Part shown: piece after piece, positions 26,376-34,646 of the stretch
Position numbering within the stretch: the stretch's first letter is position 1
How the letters are laid out: each line of letters opens with the position of its first letter
NCBI GenBank assembly: GCA_023424015.1
Contig: JAFAEM010000006.1
Location: forward strand, 310,001-374,000
DNA: 64,000 nucleotides
From: Bacteroidota bacterium
Lineage (GTDB): Bacteria > Bacteroidota > Bacteroidia > Chitinophagales > Chitinophagaceae
Direction: 5' to 3'
Made by a program: the position numbers and the translations under genes
Notes under the pieces: generated by a model
What the model saw: the letters and a program-made list of their open reading frames with translations, nothing else
Told to the model about the DNA's origin: nothing
Database searches by the model: none

Positions 26376-27047
26376 ATGAAGAGATCTTTTTTATTGGCAT
26401 TCGCACTTGCAGGTTCTTTAATGGTGACGGCGCAAAAGCCTCAATGGGACAGCGCCTACCGTCCCAGCACGTATATCGTGAAAACCGAGTTATTCCGGGC
26501 CTTCCCCAATTCCACTAATGATATTATTTTCCTGGGAAACAGTATTACAGACTATACTGAATGGAATGAGTTGCTCGGGCTAAGTACCGCCAGGAATCGT
26601 GGTATCTCGGGTGATATCACTTTCGGTGTATTGCAAAGACTTGATGAAGTAACCGAGGGCAAACCCGCTAAAGTGTTTATCCTGATCGGCATCAATGATA
26701 TCTCACGAAATATCCCCGACACAGTGATAGTCGCTAATTACAAAAAGATCATCAGTCGTATCAAAAAAGAATCACCGCAAACAAAGATCTATTTCAACAC
26801 CCTGCTCCCTGTTAACAACACATTTCCGAACCGGGATAACTTTACTAATAAGTTTCAAAATATTCTTAACGTAAATGAGGAGATCAGGAAATTAGCTACG
26901 ACCGAAGGCATTACCGTGATTGATATTCACCCACACTTCCTCGATGCTGAAAACAAACTTGATAAAAAATATACCTACGACGGTCTTCATTTAGACGGAG
27001 ACGGGTACCAGAAATGGGCCAGTTTATTAAAACCCTATTTAAATTAA
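26376..27047 (+). CDS. Secreted SGNH/GDSL-family hydrolase
   Basis: A 223-residue exported esterase (signal peptide to TAQ, residue 20; the ATG at 26370 is two codons upstream and overlaps the previous stop). SGNH blocks: FLGNSITDY with Ser56, the block II Gly in GISGD, GINDIS in block III, and DGLHLDGDGY with Asp202 and His205 as the rest of the triad. The family cleaves esters, including lysophospholipids, acetylated sugars and platelet-activating-factor-like lipids. Next to a glycerophosphodiester phosphodiesterase, deacylation of lysophospholipids is an attractive role but is not proved by sequence. Confidence 0.85.
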   Translation: MKRSFLLAFALAGSLMVTAQKPQWDSAYRPSTYIVKTELFRAFPNSTNDIIFLGNSITDYTEWNELLGLSTARNRGISGDITFGVLQRLDEVTEGKPAKVFILIGINDISRNIPDTVIVANYKKIISRIKKESPQTKIYFNTLLPVNNTFPNRDNFTNKFQNILNVNEEIRKLATTEGITVIDIHPHFLDAENKLDKKYTYDGLHLDGDGYQKWASLLKPYLN

Positions 27048-27051
27048 CAAG

Positions 27052-27972
27052 ATGAAAAAACTGATCCTGCCTGCCAGCGTTCTTTTATTGATACTTGGAG
27101 GCTGTAAGTCCTCGCAAAAAACTACATCCGGCACGAAACCTTTGGTGTTACCGGCTTTTAATAAGGAAGGCCATCGCGGCACAAGGGGCCTGATGCCGGA
27201 AAACGTTATCCCTTCCATGTATAAAGCACTCGACCATCGTGTGAATACAGTAGAAGTGGATGTCGTGATCTCAAAAGATAAAAAAGTAGTTGTATCACAC
27301 GATGTCTATTTCCATCCGGATATCACTACTACACCCGATGGAAAATCGCTCGACAGCAAAGAGGCTGCAAAGCACTTGCTGTATACCATGGACTACGACA
27401 GCATAAAAAAATACGATGTTGGTCTGAAACCGCACAAAGAATTTCCAAATCAGCAAAACATACCGGCTTATAAACCGCTGTTGGGTGAGTTGATTGATTC
27501 AACCGATGCATATGCTAAAAAGCTCGGGATACCGATCATCTATAATATCGAATTAAAAACCAACCCTATCTATGACGGCAAATCTCAACCGCCTGTTGAA
27601 GAAACCGTAGACCTGGTAATGCAGGTGGTCAGGGAAAAGAAAATCGAGGGCCGCTGTTACCTGCAATCTTTCGATTTCAGGCCGCTTCAAATACTACACC
27701 TCAAATATCCCCAGATCACGACAGCCGTGCTGATCTCTGATAAGGATAAACGGAGTTTTGAACAACAACTCACCGACCTGGGCTATACACCCGAAATGTA
27801 CAGTCCCCATCATTCGGTGGTAACACCTGAACTGATCAGTAAATGTCATCAAAGAAACATTAAGCTGATTCCCTGGACCGTGAATTCACGCGAAAACATG
27901 AAAAGGCTTAAAGAGATGGGTGTGGATGGCATTATCACAGATTACCCCAATTATTTTGCGGAGATAGAATAG
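27052..27972 (+). CDS. Glycerophosphodiester phosphodiesterase lipoprotein
   Basis: A 306-residue GlpQ/UgpQ-type TIM-barrel enzyme that splits glycerophosphodiesters into glycerol 3-phosphate and an alcohol. Catalytic residues are visible: EGHRGTRGLMPEN with His41 and Arg42, EVDVVISKDKKVVVSHD with Glu68, Asp70 and His83, and the C-terminal PWTVNSRENMKRLKEMGVDG. The N-terminal lipobox (LLILGGC, Cys18) places it on a membrane facing the periplasm or surface. It starts four bases after the SGNH gene and lies 74 bases before glpK, linking extracellular diester cleavage to glycerol metabolism. Confidence 0.95.
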   Translation: MKKLILPASVLLLILGGCKSSQKTTSGTKPLVLPAFNKEGHRGTRGLMPENVIPSMYKALDHRVNTVEVDVVISKDKKVVVSHDVYFHPDITTTPDGKSLDSKEAAKHLLYTMDYDSIKKYDVGLKPHKEFPNQQNIPAYKPLLGELIDSTDAYAKKLGIPIIYNIELKTNPIYDGKSQPPVEETVDLVMQVVREKKIEGRCYLQSFDFRPLQILHLKYPQITTAVLISDKDKRSFEQQLTDLGYTPEMYSPHHSVVTPELISKCHQRNIKLIPWTVNSRENMKRLKEMGVDGIITDYPNYFAEIE

Positions 27973-28007
27973 TGTGCACCGATCTTTCAGAAACGAACAG
28001 ACCAGAA

Positions 28008-28023
28008 TTTAAATATATTTAAA
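28008..28023. promoter_or_regulatory. Perfect 16-bp AT palindrome upstream of glpK
   Basis: TTTAAATATATTTAAA is self-complementary and ends 23 bases before the glpK ATG. It could be a regulator site or part of an internal promoter. Confidence 0.35.
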
Positions 28024-28046
28024 CATTAAACTGCTAAACGATTTGT

Positions 28047-29537
28047 ATGGCCAGGTATATTTTATCTCTTGACCAGGGTACTACCAGTTCGAGAGCAATT
28101 ATTTTCGATAAAACAGGAAGCATTATTGCCACGGCGCAAAAAGAATTCACACAAATATTTCCCAAACCCGGCTGGGTAGAACACGATGCCAACGAGATCT
28201 GGAGTACCCAGTTGGGTGTGGCTACAGAAGCGATATTAAAAGCCGGGCTGACTATCACTGATATCGCGGCGATTGGTATTACCAACCAGCGGGAGACAAC
28301 GGTTGTATGGGACCGCGATACGCACCTGCCCATCTGCAACGCGATCGTATGGCAGGATCGCAGAACAGCCGACTATTGCGATCAGCTAAAAAAAGATGGA
28401 TCGGCTGAAATGATCCGCCGCAAAACCGGCCTGGTCACTGATGCCTATTTTTCCGGCACAAAGCTGAAATGGATACTCGACAACGTGGAAGGCGCAAGAG
28501 ATAAAGCCCAGCGTGGTGAACTTTGCTTCGGTACCATCGATAGCTGGCTGATCTGGAAACTCACGAATGGAAAAGTACACGCTACCGACGTTTCTAATGC
28601 TTCCCGAACCCTGCTCTACAATATTCATGAACTGAAATGGGATGAAGAATTGTTATCGTTGTTTGGTATCCCCTCCAATATGCTACCTGAAGTAAGGTCC
28701 AGCAGCGAAATTTATGGGCACACGGAAAACATACTTACCGCAACACCGGTGCCCGTGAGTGGTATTGCGGGTGATCAGCAATCCGCGCTGTTTGGCCAGA
28801 TGTGCACCCAACCTGGCATGGTGAAAAATACTTACGGAACAGGTTGCTTCATGCTGATGAATACCGGCACCAAACCCGTAGAATCAAAAAATAATTTGCT
28901 TACTACTATAGCCTGGAAAGTAAACGGCGAAGTGCAATACGCCCTTGAAGGGAGTGTGTTTATTGGCGGCGCGGTCGTACAGTGGTTGCGTGACGGTTTA
29001 AAGATCATTCAAAATTCTTCCGATGTGGAATCCCTGGCACAAAAGGTAGAGGATAATGGCGGTGTTTATTTCGTACCTGCTTTTACAGGACTCGGCGCCC
29101 CATACTGGAACCAGCATGCCAGGGGTACGCTTGTTGGACTTACCCGTGGAAGTACTGATGCTCATATCGCAAGGGCCGCCGTTGAAAGTATCGCTTTCCA
29201 GTCAATGGATCTGTTGAAGGCCATGGAAGCTGATGCCGGGTTGCCAATAAAAGAACTCAGGGTAGATGGTGGCGCTACCGTTAATAATGAATTGATGCAA
29301 TTCCAGGGGGATATTCTCGAAACATGGGTAGTACGTCCAAAGATCACTGAAACAACTGCCCTTGGCGCAGCATACCTTGCAGGACTCGCGGTAGGGTTTT
29401 GGTCAAGCCTTGAAGAATTGCAGCAGTACTGGCAAAAAGACAAGGACTTCAAACCTTCCATGCCCGATGAAAAAAGATCGGAGTTGCAGAAAAACTGGAA
29501 GAAGGCCGTGAAAGCCGCGCAGGCCTGGTCTGAGTAG
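28047..29537 (+). CDS. glpK: Glycerol kinase
   Basis: GlpK phosphorylates glycerol to glycerol 3-phosphate with ATP in the cytoplasm, trapping it for GlpD. The 496-residue protein is full length: SLDQGTTSSRAIIFD (phosphate loop 1), ITNQRETTVVW with the glycerol-binding Arg-Glu pair, AGDQQSALFGQ (catalytic Asp), YGTGCFMLMNTG (phosphate 2), and ELRVDGGATVNNELMQFQ with TALGAAYLAGLAVG (adenosine motif). Its presence behind extracellular phosphoesterases says that the locus delivers free glycerol to the cell rather than glycerol 3-phosphate. Confidence 0.97.
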   Translation: MARYILSLDQGTTSSRAIIFDKTGSIIATAQKEFTQIFPKPGWVEHDANEIWSTQLGVATEAILKAGLTITDIAAIGITNQRETTVVWDRDTHLPICNAIVWQDRRTADYCDQLKKDGSAEMIRRKTGLVTDAYFSGTKLKWILDNVEGARDKAQRGELCFGTIDSWLIWKLTNGKVHATDVSNASRTLLYNIHELKWDEELLSLFGIPSNMLPEVRSSSEIYGHTENILTATPVPVSGIAGDQQSALFGQMCTQPGMVKNTYGTGCFMLMNTGTKPVESKNNLLTTIAWKVNGEVQYALEGSVFIGGAVVQWLRDGLKIIQNSSDVESLAQKVEDNGGVYFVPAFTGLGAPYWNQHARGTLVGLTRGSTDAHIARAAVESIAFQSMDLLKAMEADAGLPIKELRVDGGATVNNELMQFQGDILETWVVRPKITETTALGAAYLAGLAVGFWSSLEELQQYWQKDKDFKPSMPDEKRSELQKNWKKAVKAAQAWSE

Positions 29538-29546
29538 AGTTGACGC

Positions 29547-29596
29547 TTCAACCATATTCAACAATATTCAACCACATTCAACCTCATTTAACATCA
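29547..29596 (+). repeat. Five tandem 10-bp units in the glpF leader
   Basis: Units TTCAACCATA, TTCAACAATA, TTCAACCACA, TTCAACCTCA and the degenerate TTTAACATCA run head to tail between glpK and glpF, ending 12 bases before the glpF ATG. The 10-base period equals about one helical turn and is not a multiple of three, so it is not a coding repeat. Confidence 0.8.
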
Positions 29597-29608
29597 AAAC
29601 AATCTACA

Positions 29609-30316
29609 ATGTCTCCATTTCTAGGCGAATTTGTCGGCACAGCATTACTCATTATCCTGGGTGCTGGTGTCGTAGCTAATGTCGTATTGAGCAAAACAAA
29701 GGGTCAGAACAGCGGATGGATCGTTATCACCTTTGGTTGGGCAATGGCCGTTTTTATCGGTGTATACACGTCCAATCATCTTGGTGGCAGTGGACATTTG
29801 AATCCTGCAGTTACCATCGGGCTCGCGGCTTTTGGTGATTTTGATTCTTCCCTCCTGCTCACCTTTATTGCTGCCCAGCTTAGTGGCGCATTCACCGGTG
29901 CGGTGATAGCCTGGCTTTCATATAAACAACATTTTGATGCAACAGCAGACAAAGACCTGAAACTGGCAGTATTCAGCACCGGACCTGCTATTCGCAACCC
30001 GGTCTACAATTTACTTACTGAGATCACCGGCACATTTGTGCTTTTGTTCGGTGCTTTGTGTATCTCGAAGTCCGCCGCAACCCTTGGCGCCCTGGATGCC
30101 CTGCCTGTAGGTCTTTTAGTATTAGGTATTGGTATTTCACTTGGCGGACCTACCGGTTATGCCATTAATCCCGCCCGCGACCTGGGTCCCCGTATCGCGC
30201 ATTTTGTGTTGCCGATAAAAGATAAGCGTGACAGCGACTGGGGATATGCCTGGGTACCGATAGTGGGACCTATCATCGGTGGTTTGCTGGCAGCAGCTTT
30301 GTATCAATTGATCTGA
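29609..30316 (+). CDS. glpF: Glycerol uptake facilitator (aquaglyceroporin)
   Basis: From the ATG at 29609 (MSPFLGEFVGTALL) the protein is 235 residues of the MIP family; the longer in-frame start at 29540 would translate the tandem leader repeat. Two NPA boxes are present: HLNPAVTIG (65-67) and INPARDLGPR (187-191). The Asp after the second NPAR is the signature of glycerol-conducting channels as opposed to water-only aquaporins. It is the last gene of the susC-to-glpF run and is followed by a strong terminator at 30357. Confidence 0.95.
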   Translation: MSPFLGEFVGTALLIILGAGVVANVVLSKTKGQNSGWIVITFGWAMAVFIGVYTSNHLGGSGHLNPAVTIGLAAFGDFDSSLLLTFIAAQLSGAFTGAVIAWLSYKQHFDATADKDLKLAVFSTGPAIRNPVYNLLTEITGTFVLLFGALCISKSAATLGALDALPVGLLVLGIGISLGGPTGYAINPARDLGPRIAHFVLPIKDKRDSDWGYAWVPIVGPIIGGLLAAALYQLI

Positions 30317-30356
30317 AAACCTGAATAACGCAGGAATAGATTTTTATAACAATTAA

Positions 30357-30392
30357 AAGGGGAGCCCGGTTGGACTCCCCTTATTTATTTTA
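30357..30392 (+). terminator. Intrinsic terminator after glpF
   Basis: AAGGGGAG (30357-30364), ten-base loop, CTCCCCTT (30375-30382), followed by ATTTATTTTA. An 8-bp GC-rich stem and T-rich tail close the glycerol locus. Confidence 0.8.
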
Positions 30393-30406
30393 CTCGTTTC
30401 AAGAAC

Positions 30407-30889
30407 TTAAACAACCAGCGCGATAATCAGGATTACGATCCAGGCTGCAAGACCCAGCCAGGCCCATTTAACACGATTTCTTTTTTGATCGTCATTGATC
30501 AGATAGGCGATCAACACACCAATTAGCCCCAGCAAAAACCCGAGGAAGAAACCACCAGCCTGAAAACCTTCACCAGCAAGTGATCTTTTCTTAATGAATT
30601 TTTCAATTTTTTTCGAATTGAAAGTACCATCGTAGTTGATGGAATTTTTCAATTGTCTTTGCGCTGCTTTAAACGCTATCTTATCCATCAATTTCATTTT
30701 CTTACCCGTAAGCTCCTGGTATTCCCTGATCTTCAGTTGCGAAAGATCAAGTAATGAGATGCGCTCACCAGTAGTACCAATGGGAATGAAAACTTCGCTT
30801 GCTTTCAGAGGGGGATTCTTCGGTGTTAAGGATGCAAAAGAGGCAAACGTGAAACAGATTGCCGAAACAAGCAAAATACATTTTCTCAT
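30407..30889 (-). CDS. Exported membrane protein of unknown function
   Basis: The 160-residue protein begins with a signal peptide (MRKCILLVSAICFTFASFAS). A basic middle region of about 85 residues includes a segment that could form amphipathic helices (KLMDKIAFKAAQRQLKN), and two C-terminal transmembrane helices (FFLGFLLGLIGVLIAYLI and WAWLGLAAWIVILIIALVV) are joined by a basic loop NDDQKRNRVK. I do not recognise it beyond being a type seen in Bacteroidota. Monocistronic, convergent with glpF. Perfect 10-bp inverted repeats (30875-30884 and 30909-30918) bracket its start codon. Confidence 0.75.
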   Translation of the reverse strand: MRKCILLVSAICFTFASFASLTPKNPPLKASEVFIPIGTTGERISLLDLSQLKIREYQELTGKKMKLMDKIAFKAAQRQLKNSINYDGTFNSKKIEKFIKKRSLAGEGFQAGGFFLGFLLGLIGVLIAYLINDDQKRNRVKWAWLGLAAWIVILIIALVV

Positions 30890-30918
30890 AATGATGGTTT
30901 TAAGTTAAAAAATGTATT
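30875..30918. repeat. Inverted repeat bracketing a start codon
   Basis: AATACATTTT (30875-30884) and AAAATGTATT (30909-30918), 24 bases apart, surround the ATG at 30889-30887 of the minus-strand gene. Pairing in the mRNA would put the start codon inside the loop near the stem. Confidence 0.4.
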
Positions 30919-30954
30919 CTAATTTAACCTAATATTACTTGCAACAGAAATATT

Positions 30955-32136
30955 TTATTCCCTGTTGATGGCTTTCAGGATAATTGAGCAGGCCTGGTCG
31001 ATCTGCTCATCTGATATAACCAGTGGTGGTGAAATGCGGAGACTGTCGGATGCAAACAAAAACCAGTCGGTCAGAACGCCCTGTGCAATACAGTCGTCTA
31101 TCACTGATTTTGCAGTTTCAAATGAGTCGAACTTCAAAGCCATCCATAAACCAAAGGAGCTAATATCTTTGATTTTGTCACTCTTTAATTGTGAAAGAAA
31201 TCGTTGCTCTTTATGCAAAACCGTATCGATGATCTTCTCTTCCAGCAACACCTTAAATGCTGCCATACCTGCCGCACAGCAAACCGGGTGACCACCAAAC
31301 GTGGTAATATGACCCAGAACGGGGTTTTCGGCTAGTGTATCCATCCTGCTTTTGGAAGACACAAATGCGCCAAGTGGCATACCGCCACCAAGTGCTTTTC
31401 CCAATAGCAATATATCTGGTGCAATATCAAAATGCTCAAAACCCCAAAGTTTGCCTGTCCTGCCAAAACCTGCCTGTATTTCGTCCAGCACTAGTAAGGT
31501 GCCGGTGTCAGTACACTTTTTCCTCAGGGCCTGCATCCATTCCCTGGATGGCGCTTTCACACCGGCTTCACCCTGGATGGTTTCTGCAAATACGCAGGCG
31601 GTATATTCGTTGATTTCCTTAAGTGAATCAATTGAATTGTACACGAGGTGATGTACCCCGGGCAATAAAGGGCGATAAGCATTACGCCAATATTCACTGC
31701 CGATCATACTTAATGCGCCCTGGGTGGAACCATGATAGGAATTATTGAACGCGATGATCTGTGTCCGGTTTGTTACCCGCTTCGCCAACTTCATAGCGCC
31801 TTCCACCGCTTCCGCGCCTGAATTGGTAAAATAAACGCTGTTCAGGTTTCCAGGCAAATGATCGGATAGCAGTTTTGCATATTGCACCTGCGGCGTTTCT
31901 ACAAACTCACCATATACCATAATATGCAGGTAAGCATCAAGCTGCTTGTGGATGGCTTCAATCACAGACGGGTGACGGTGGCCGGTATTGGCAACGCTGA
32001 TACCACCAATCAGGTCGATATATTCTCTACCATCCGCGCCATATAACAAGCTACCTGCTGCACGGGAAATCTCGAGTGCAAGAGGAGCCGTGGAGGTTTG
32101 GCCGACATGGCGTAAGAAAAGCTCGCGCTGATTCAT
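30955..32136 (-). CDS. Class III PLP-dependent aminotransferase (acetylornithine/ornithine type)
   Basis: A 393-residue fold-type I aminotransferase. Visible landmarks: YFTNSGAEAVEGAMKLAK (PLP phosphate contact), NNSYHGSTQGAL, VFAETIQGEAGV, LVLDEIQAGFGRTGKLW (Asp binding the pyridine nitrogen) and LLGKALGGGMPLGAF with the Schiff-base lysine. The class covers acetylornithine, ornithine, 4-aminobutyrate and lysine-epsilon aminotransferases; the absence of other arginine-synthesis genes nearby leaves the substrate open. It stands alone, divergent to the gamma-carbonic-anhydrase-like gene. Confidence 0.9.
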   Translation of the reverse strand: MNQRELFLRHVGQTSTAPLALEISRAAGSLLYGADGREYIDLIGGISVANTGHRHPSVIEAIHKQLDAYLHIMVYGEFVETPQVQYAKLLSDHLPGNLNSVYFTNSGAEAVEGAMKLAKRVTNRTQIIAFNNSYHGSTQGALSMIGSEYWRNAYRPLLPGVHHLVYNSIDSLKEINEYTACVFAETIQGEAGVKAPSREWMQALRKKCTDTGTLLVLDEIQAGFGRTGKLWGFEHFDIAPDILLLGKALGGGMPLGAFVSSKSRMDTLAENPVLGHITTFGGHPVCCAAGMAAFKVLLEEKIIDTVLHKEQRFLSQLKSDKIKDISSFGLWMALKFDSFETAKSVIDDCIAQGVLTDWFLFASDSLRISPPLVISDEQIDQACSIILKAINRE

Positions 32137-32254
32137 GCTGTGGCAAATAACGCAAAAAATTTAATCATCCCAATTCTATCTGCTCCGGCGTAGTCTTAAT
32201 GCGGGATGGAATTCAGATATTTGACGCATCATTTACTTATATAAACCTCAAGTT

Positions 32255-32779
32255 ATGCCGCTGATATTACCCGTGGAGGACAAATTACCCGTGACAGGCA
32301 AGAATTGTTTTCTTGCTCCCAATGCGACCATTGTTGGCGATGTAGTGATGGGCGATGATTGCAGTGCCTGGTTCAATACCGTGATCCGCGGTGATGTCAA
32401 TTTTATAAAGATGGGAAACCGGGTCAATGTACAGGATGGCGCTGTGATCCACTGCACTTATCAGAAATGTGGGACTACGATTGGAAATAATGTTTCAATT
32501 GGCCATAATGCGATAGTTCATGGCTGCACGCTGCATGATAATGTATTGGTGGGCATGGGTGCAATTATTATGGACAACGCGGTAGTGCACAGTGATACGA
32601 TTATTGCCGCAGGCGCCGTAGTGCTGGAAAATACTATATGTGAACCCGGCAGCATTTATGCAGGTGTACCGGCGAAGAAAGTAAAAAGTATTTCACAGGA
32701 ACTCATTCACGGCGAGATCAATCGTATCGCCAACAACTATGTGAAATACGCTGATTGGTTCAGGGATAAAGACAAGTGA
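32255..32779 (+). CDS. Gamma-carbonic anhydrase-like hexapeptide protein
   Basis: This 174-residue left-handed beta-helix protein consists of imperfect hexapeptide repeats (ATIVGDVVMGDD, GVPAKKV at the end of the helix) with a C-terminal alpha helix. Three histidines in the positions of gamma-class metal ligands are present (His66, His84, His89: IHCTYQ and GHNAIVHG), as in YrdA/PaaY proteins. Some of these are active carbonic anhydrases, others thioesterases, and some have no known activity. Trimer, cytoplasmic. Confidence 0.88.
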   Translation: MPLILPVEDKLPVTGKNCFLAPNATIVGDVVMGDDCSAWFNTVIRGDVNFIKMGNRVNVQDGAVIHCTYQKCGTTIGNNVSIGHNAIVHGCTLHDNVLVGMGAIIMDNAVVHSDTIIAAGAVVLENTICEPGSIYAGVPAKKVKSISQELIHGEINRIANNYVKYADWFRDKDK

Positions 32780-32788
32780 AGATAACTG

Positions 32789-33115
32789 TCAGGCTATATT
32801 CTTTAACGGGTTAAACAACTTTCCTTCCAAAATATTAGCCAATTCCACGACTGCCTGGTTGTCTTTGGGCAGTGCAGCCTGTGTTTTGGTGGGATGAACG
32901 GAGATACCGTTATAAATATCATAACGCAGGGTCAGGGGATGACCTTTATATTTAAAATCCCAATTGATGGAATCAAATTCATCTTCTTTATTCAGAAACT
33001 TGATGCGAAGATCATCGTTGATAATACCAGCGACCTGGTAAAAAAGATTGAGGTTGCCATCATCCGCTAACACAGCTTCCGTGCATCCGAGGGTGGTACG
33101 TAAAGTGAGACTCAT
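32789..33115 (-). CDS. Hypothetical cytoplasmic protein
   Basis: From the ATG at 33115 (MSLTLRTTLGCTEAVLADDG) the product is 108 residues, acidic, with a compact alternation of strands (FDSINWDFKYKGHPLTLRYD) and a C-terminal helix. Upstream in-frame codons to 33190 look like leader sequence. No signal peptide or membrane segment. I do not recognise the family. It follows the 60-residue lipoprotein gene on the same strand by about 75 bases and may share its transcript. Confidence 0.65.
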   Translation of the reverse strand: MSLTLRTTLGCTEAVLADDGNLNLFYQVAGIINDDLRIKFLNKEDEFDSINWDFKYKGHPLTLRYDIYNGISVHPTKTQAALPKDNQAVVELANILEGKLFNPLKNIA

Positions 33116-33190
33116 AGTAAAAGTTTTTAGGGTGTTTAATGGCTTTACTATAAGACTTGGATAAAGGGAAAAAGGCTGCTCTGGTTCCAA

Positions 33191-33373
33191 TTAATTCCGG
33201 AATTTTTTCGCCTTCCTGGCAGCTTTTTCAGCGTCAGGATCACCGGCAGCCAGCTTTTCAGCACCAATATTTTTACCGTTTGTCGGACACCCGTATTTAG
33301 GTTTGAACAAATTGCAAGAAGACACCGCAATTACCAGGCAAAGCATCGTTATGATCGTCAAAAGGTATCTCAT
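33191..33373 (-). CDS. Very small lipoprotein
   Basis: 60 residues: a lipoprotein signal with lipobox AVSSC (Cys20) and a 40-residue mature chain, NLFKPKYGCPTNGKNIGAEK followed by a basic tail (EKAARKAKKFRN). The CPTNGKN...GAEK motif recurs in tiny lipoproteins of Chitinophagaceae; no function is known. An overlapping minus-strand frame at 33148-33330 has no signal and is a shadow. The 215 bases upstream to rsgA show nothing distinctive. Confidence 0.75.
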   Translation of the reverse strand: MRYLLTIITMLCLVIAVSSCNLFKPKYGCPTNGKNIGAEKLAAGDPDAEKAARKAKKFRN

Positions 33374-33588
33374 TCTTAATTTATATTGGTATAACGAAAG
33401 TAAAAATTAGAAATTGCTTTTACTATAGTAGAATTACTGACTGGCGGATGGCCTGAACACAAGTCACACCATCCCAAAACCTTAGGTGATATTTTTTTCT
33501 CAATCTGATACCTGAAAAGCCTGTCCTCCCTAATTTCGGGGCCTAAATCGACCAATTTCCCGTGGCTTGCGAGCTCGTCTATCTCCGA

Positions 33589-34515
33589 TCAATAACTCTT
33601 CTCTTCAATTGATTCCATAATATTTACATAGCTCACATAGCGGTCCTCATGGATCTCACCGTCCGCGACAGCCTGTTTTATTGCGCAACCGGGTTCATTG
33701 ACATGCATACAATTGTTAAACTGGCAATCATTGAGCCGTTCTCTCATTTCGGGGAAATAATGTGACACTTCCGGCTTTGAAATATCAACCAGGCCAAACT
33801 CACGCATACCTGGTGTATCGATGATACGGCCACCAAAGGGAAGATCAAACATCTCTGCAAAGGTGGTGGTGTGCTGACCTTTCCCGCTCCACCCGCTGAT
33901 CTCACCCGTCTTCAGGTTCATATTCGGAAATATCATATTCAACAGGGAGGATTTGCCTACACCGCTATGCCCGCTGACCAGCGTAGTCTTTCCTTTTAGT
34001 TCCTGCTTCAGTTCCTCAATACCCGTTTCATTGATCGTGCTGGTCAGGAAAACACTATACCCTACATCCTGGTACATTTGTTTCATTGCCGCATACTTTT
34101 CCTGGTCCTTTTTTTTAAAAAGATCCGACTTATTGAATACGATCAGGGCTTTTACATGAAACATTTCCGAAGCCACCAAAAACCGATCGATAAAACCCTG
34201 TGAGGTACGTGGTTCTTTTATCGTCGCTACCAGAAGCGACTGATCCAGGTTGGAGGCCACTATATGATGCTGGTGCTTGAATCGCGGCGACTGACGATTG
34301 ATATAATTTCGCCGCGGGTGAATGGAGGTGATCATCGCGGTGTTCTCCCCTTCATCTTCCACTTCGATATCCACCTCATCGCCAACGGCTACAGGGTTGG
34401 TGCTAGTGATGCTATCTATCTTAAATACACCCTTTATACGGGCATTGTGCCAGTTACCGGTATCATCTTTCACCGTATACCAACTGCCAGTAGATTTATA
34501 AACCAATGCCTTCAT
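33589..34515 (-). CDS. rsgA: Ribosome small-subunit-dependent GTPase A
   Basis: RsgA is the circularly permuted GTPase that checks late 30S maturation. From the ATG at 34515 it has 308 residues: an N-terminal OB fold, then GTPase motifs in permuted order with G4 NKSD (128-131), G1 GHSGVGKS (182-189) and G3 DTPG (233-236), and the C-terminal zinc finger with Cys264, Cys269, His271 and Cys277. The 16 extra in-frame residues up to 34563 precede the normal start. Monocistronic; a word-like repeat sits directly upstream (34541-34622). Confidence 0.95.
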   Translation of the reverse strand: MKALVYKSTGSWYTVKDDTGNWHNARIKGVFKIDSITSTNPVAVGDEVDIEVEDEGENTAMITSIHPRRNYINRQSPRFKHQHHIVASNLDQSLLVATIKEPRTSQGFIDRFLVASEMFHVKALIVFNKSDLFKKKDQEKYAAMKQMYQDVGYSVFLTSTINETGIEELKQELKGKTTLVSGHSGVGKSSLLNMIFPNMNLKTGEISGWSGKGQHTTTFAEMFDLPFGGRIIDTPGMREFGLVDISKPEVSHYFPEMRERLNDCQFNNCMHVNEPGCAIKQAVADGEIHEDRYVSYVNIMESIEEKSY

Positions 34516-34540
34516 ACCCTGCGAATTTCGGGAATGTTTA

Positions 34541-34622
34541 GCCACGAATAACACGAATAGCACGAATGTTGATTAGGAAATTCTTCGTGCCCTTCGTGCA
34601 AAACTCCGTGCCCTTCGTGACC
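34541..34622. repeat. CACGAA/TTCGTG word repeat
   Basis: CCACGAATAACACGAATAGC-type units in one direction, then CTTCGTGCCCTTCGTGC and CTCCGTGCCCTTCGTGACC in the other, so the block is both tandem and inverted and can fold. It fills the gap between rsgA and the BatA gene. Repeats built on this word recur in unrelated bacterial genomes; here it may also separate two transcription units. Confidence 0.75.
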
Positions 34623-34646
34623 AAAAAAAAGCACAGAGTAAACTCA

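Noticed and set aside
29540..29608. Longer start for glpF
   Set aside because: The extension would translate a 10-base tandem repeat whose period is not a multiple of three and has no counterpart in aquaglyceroporins.
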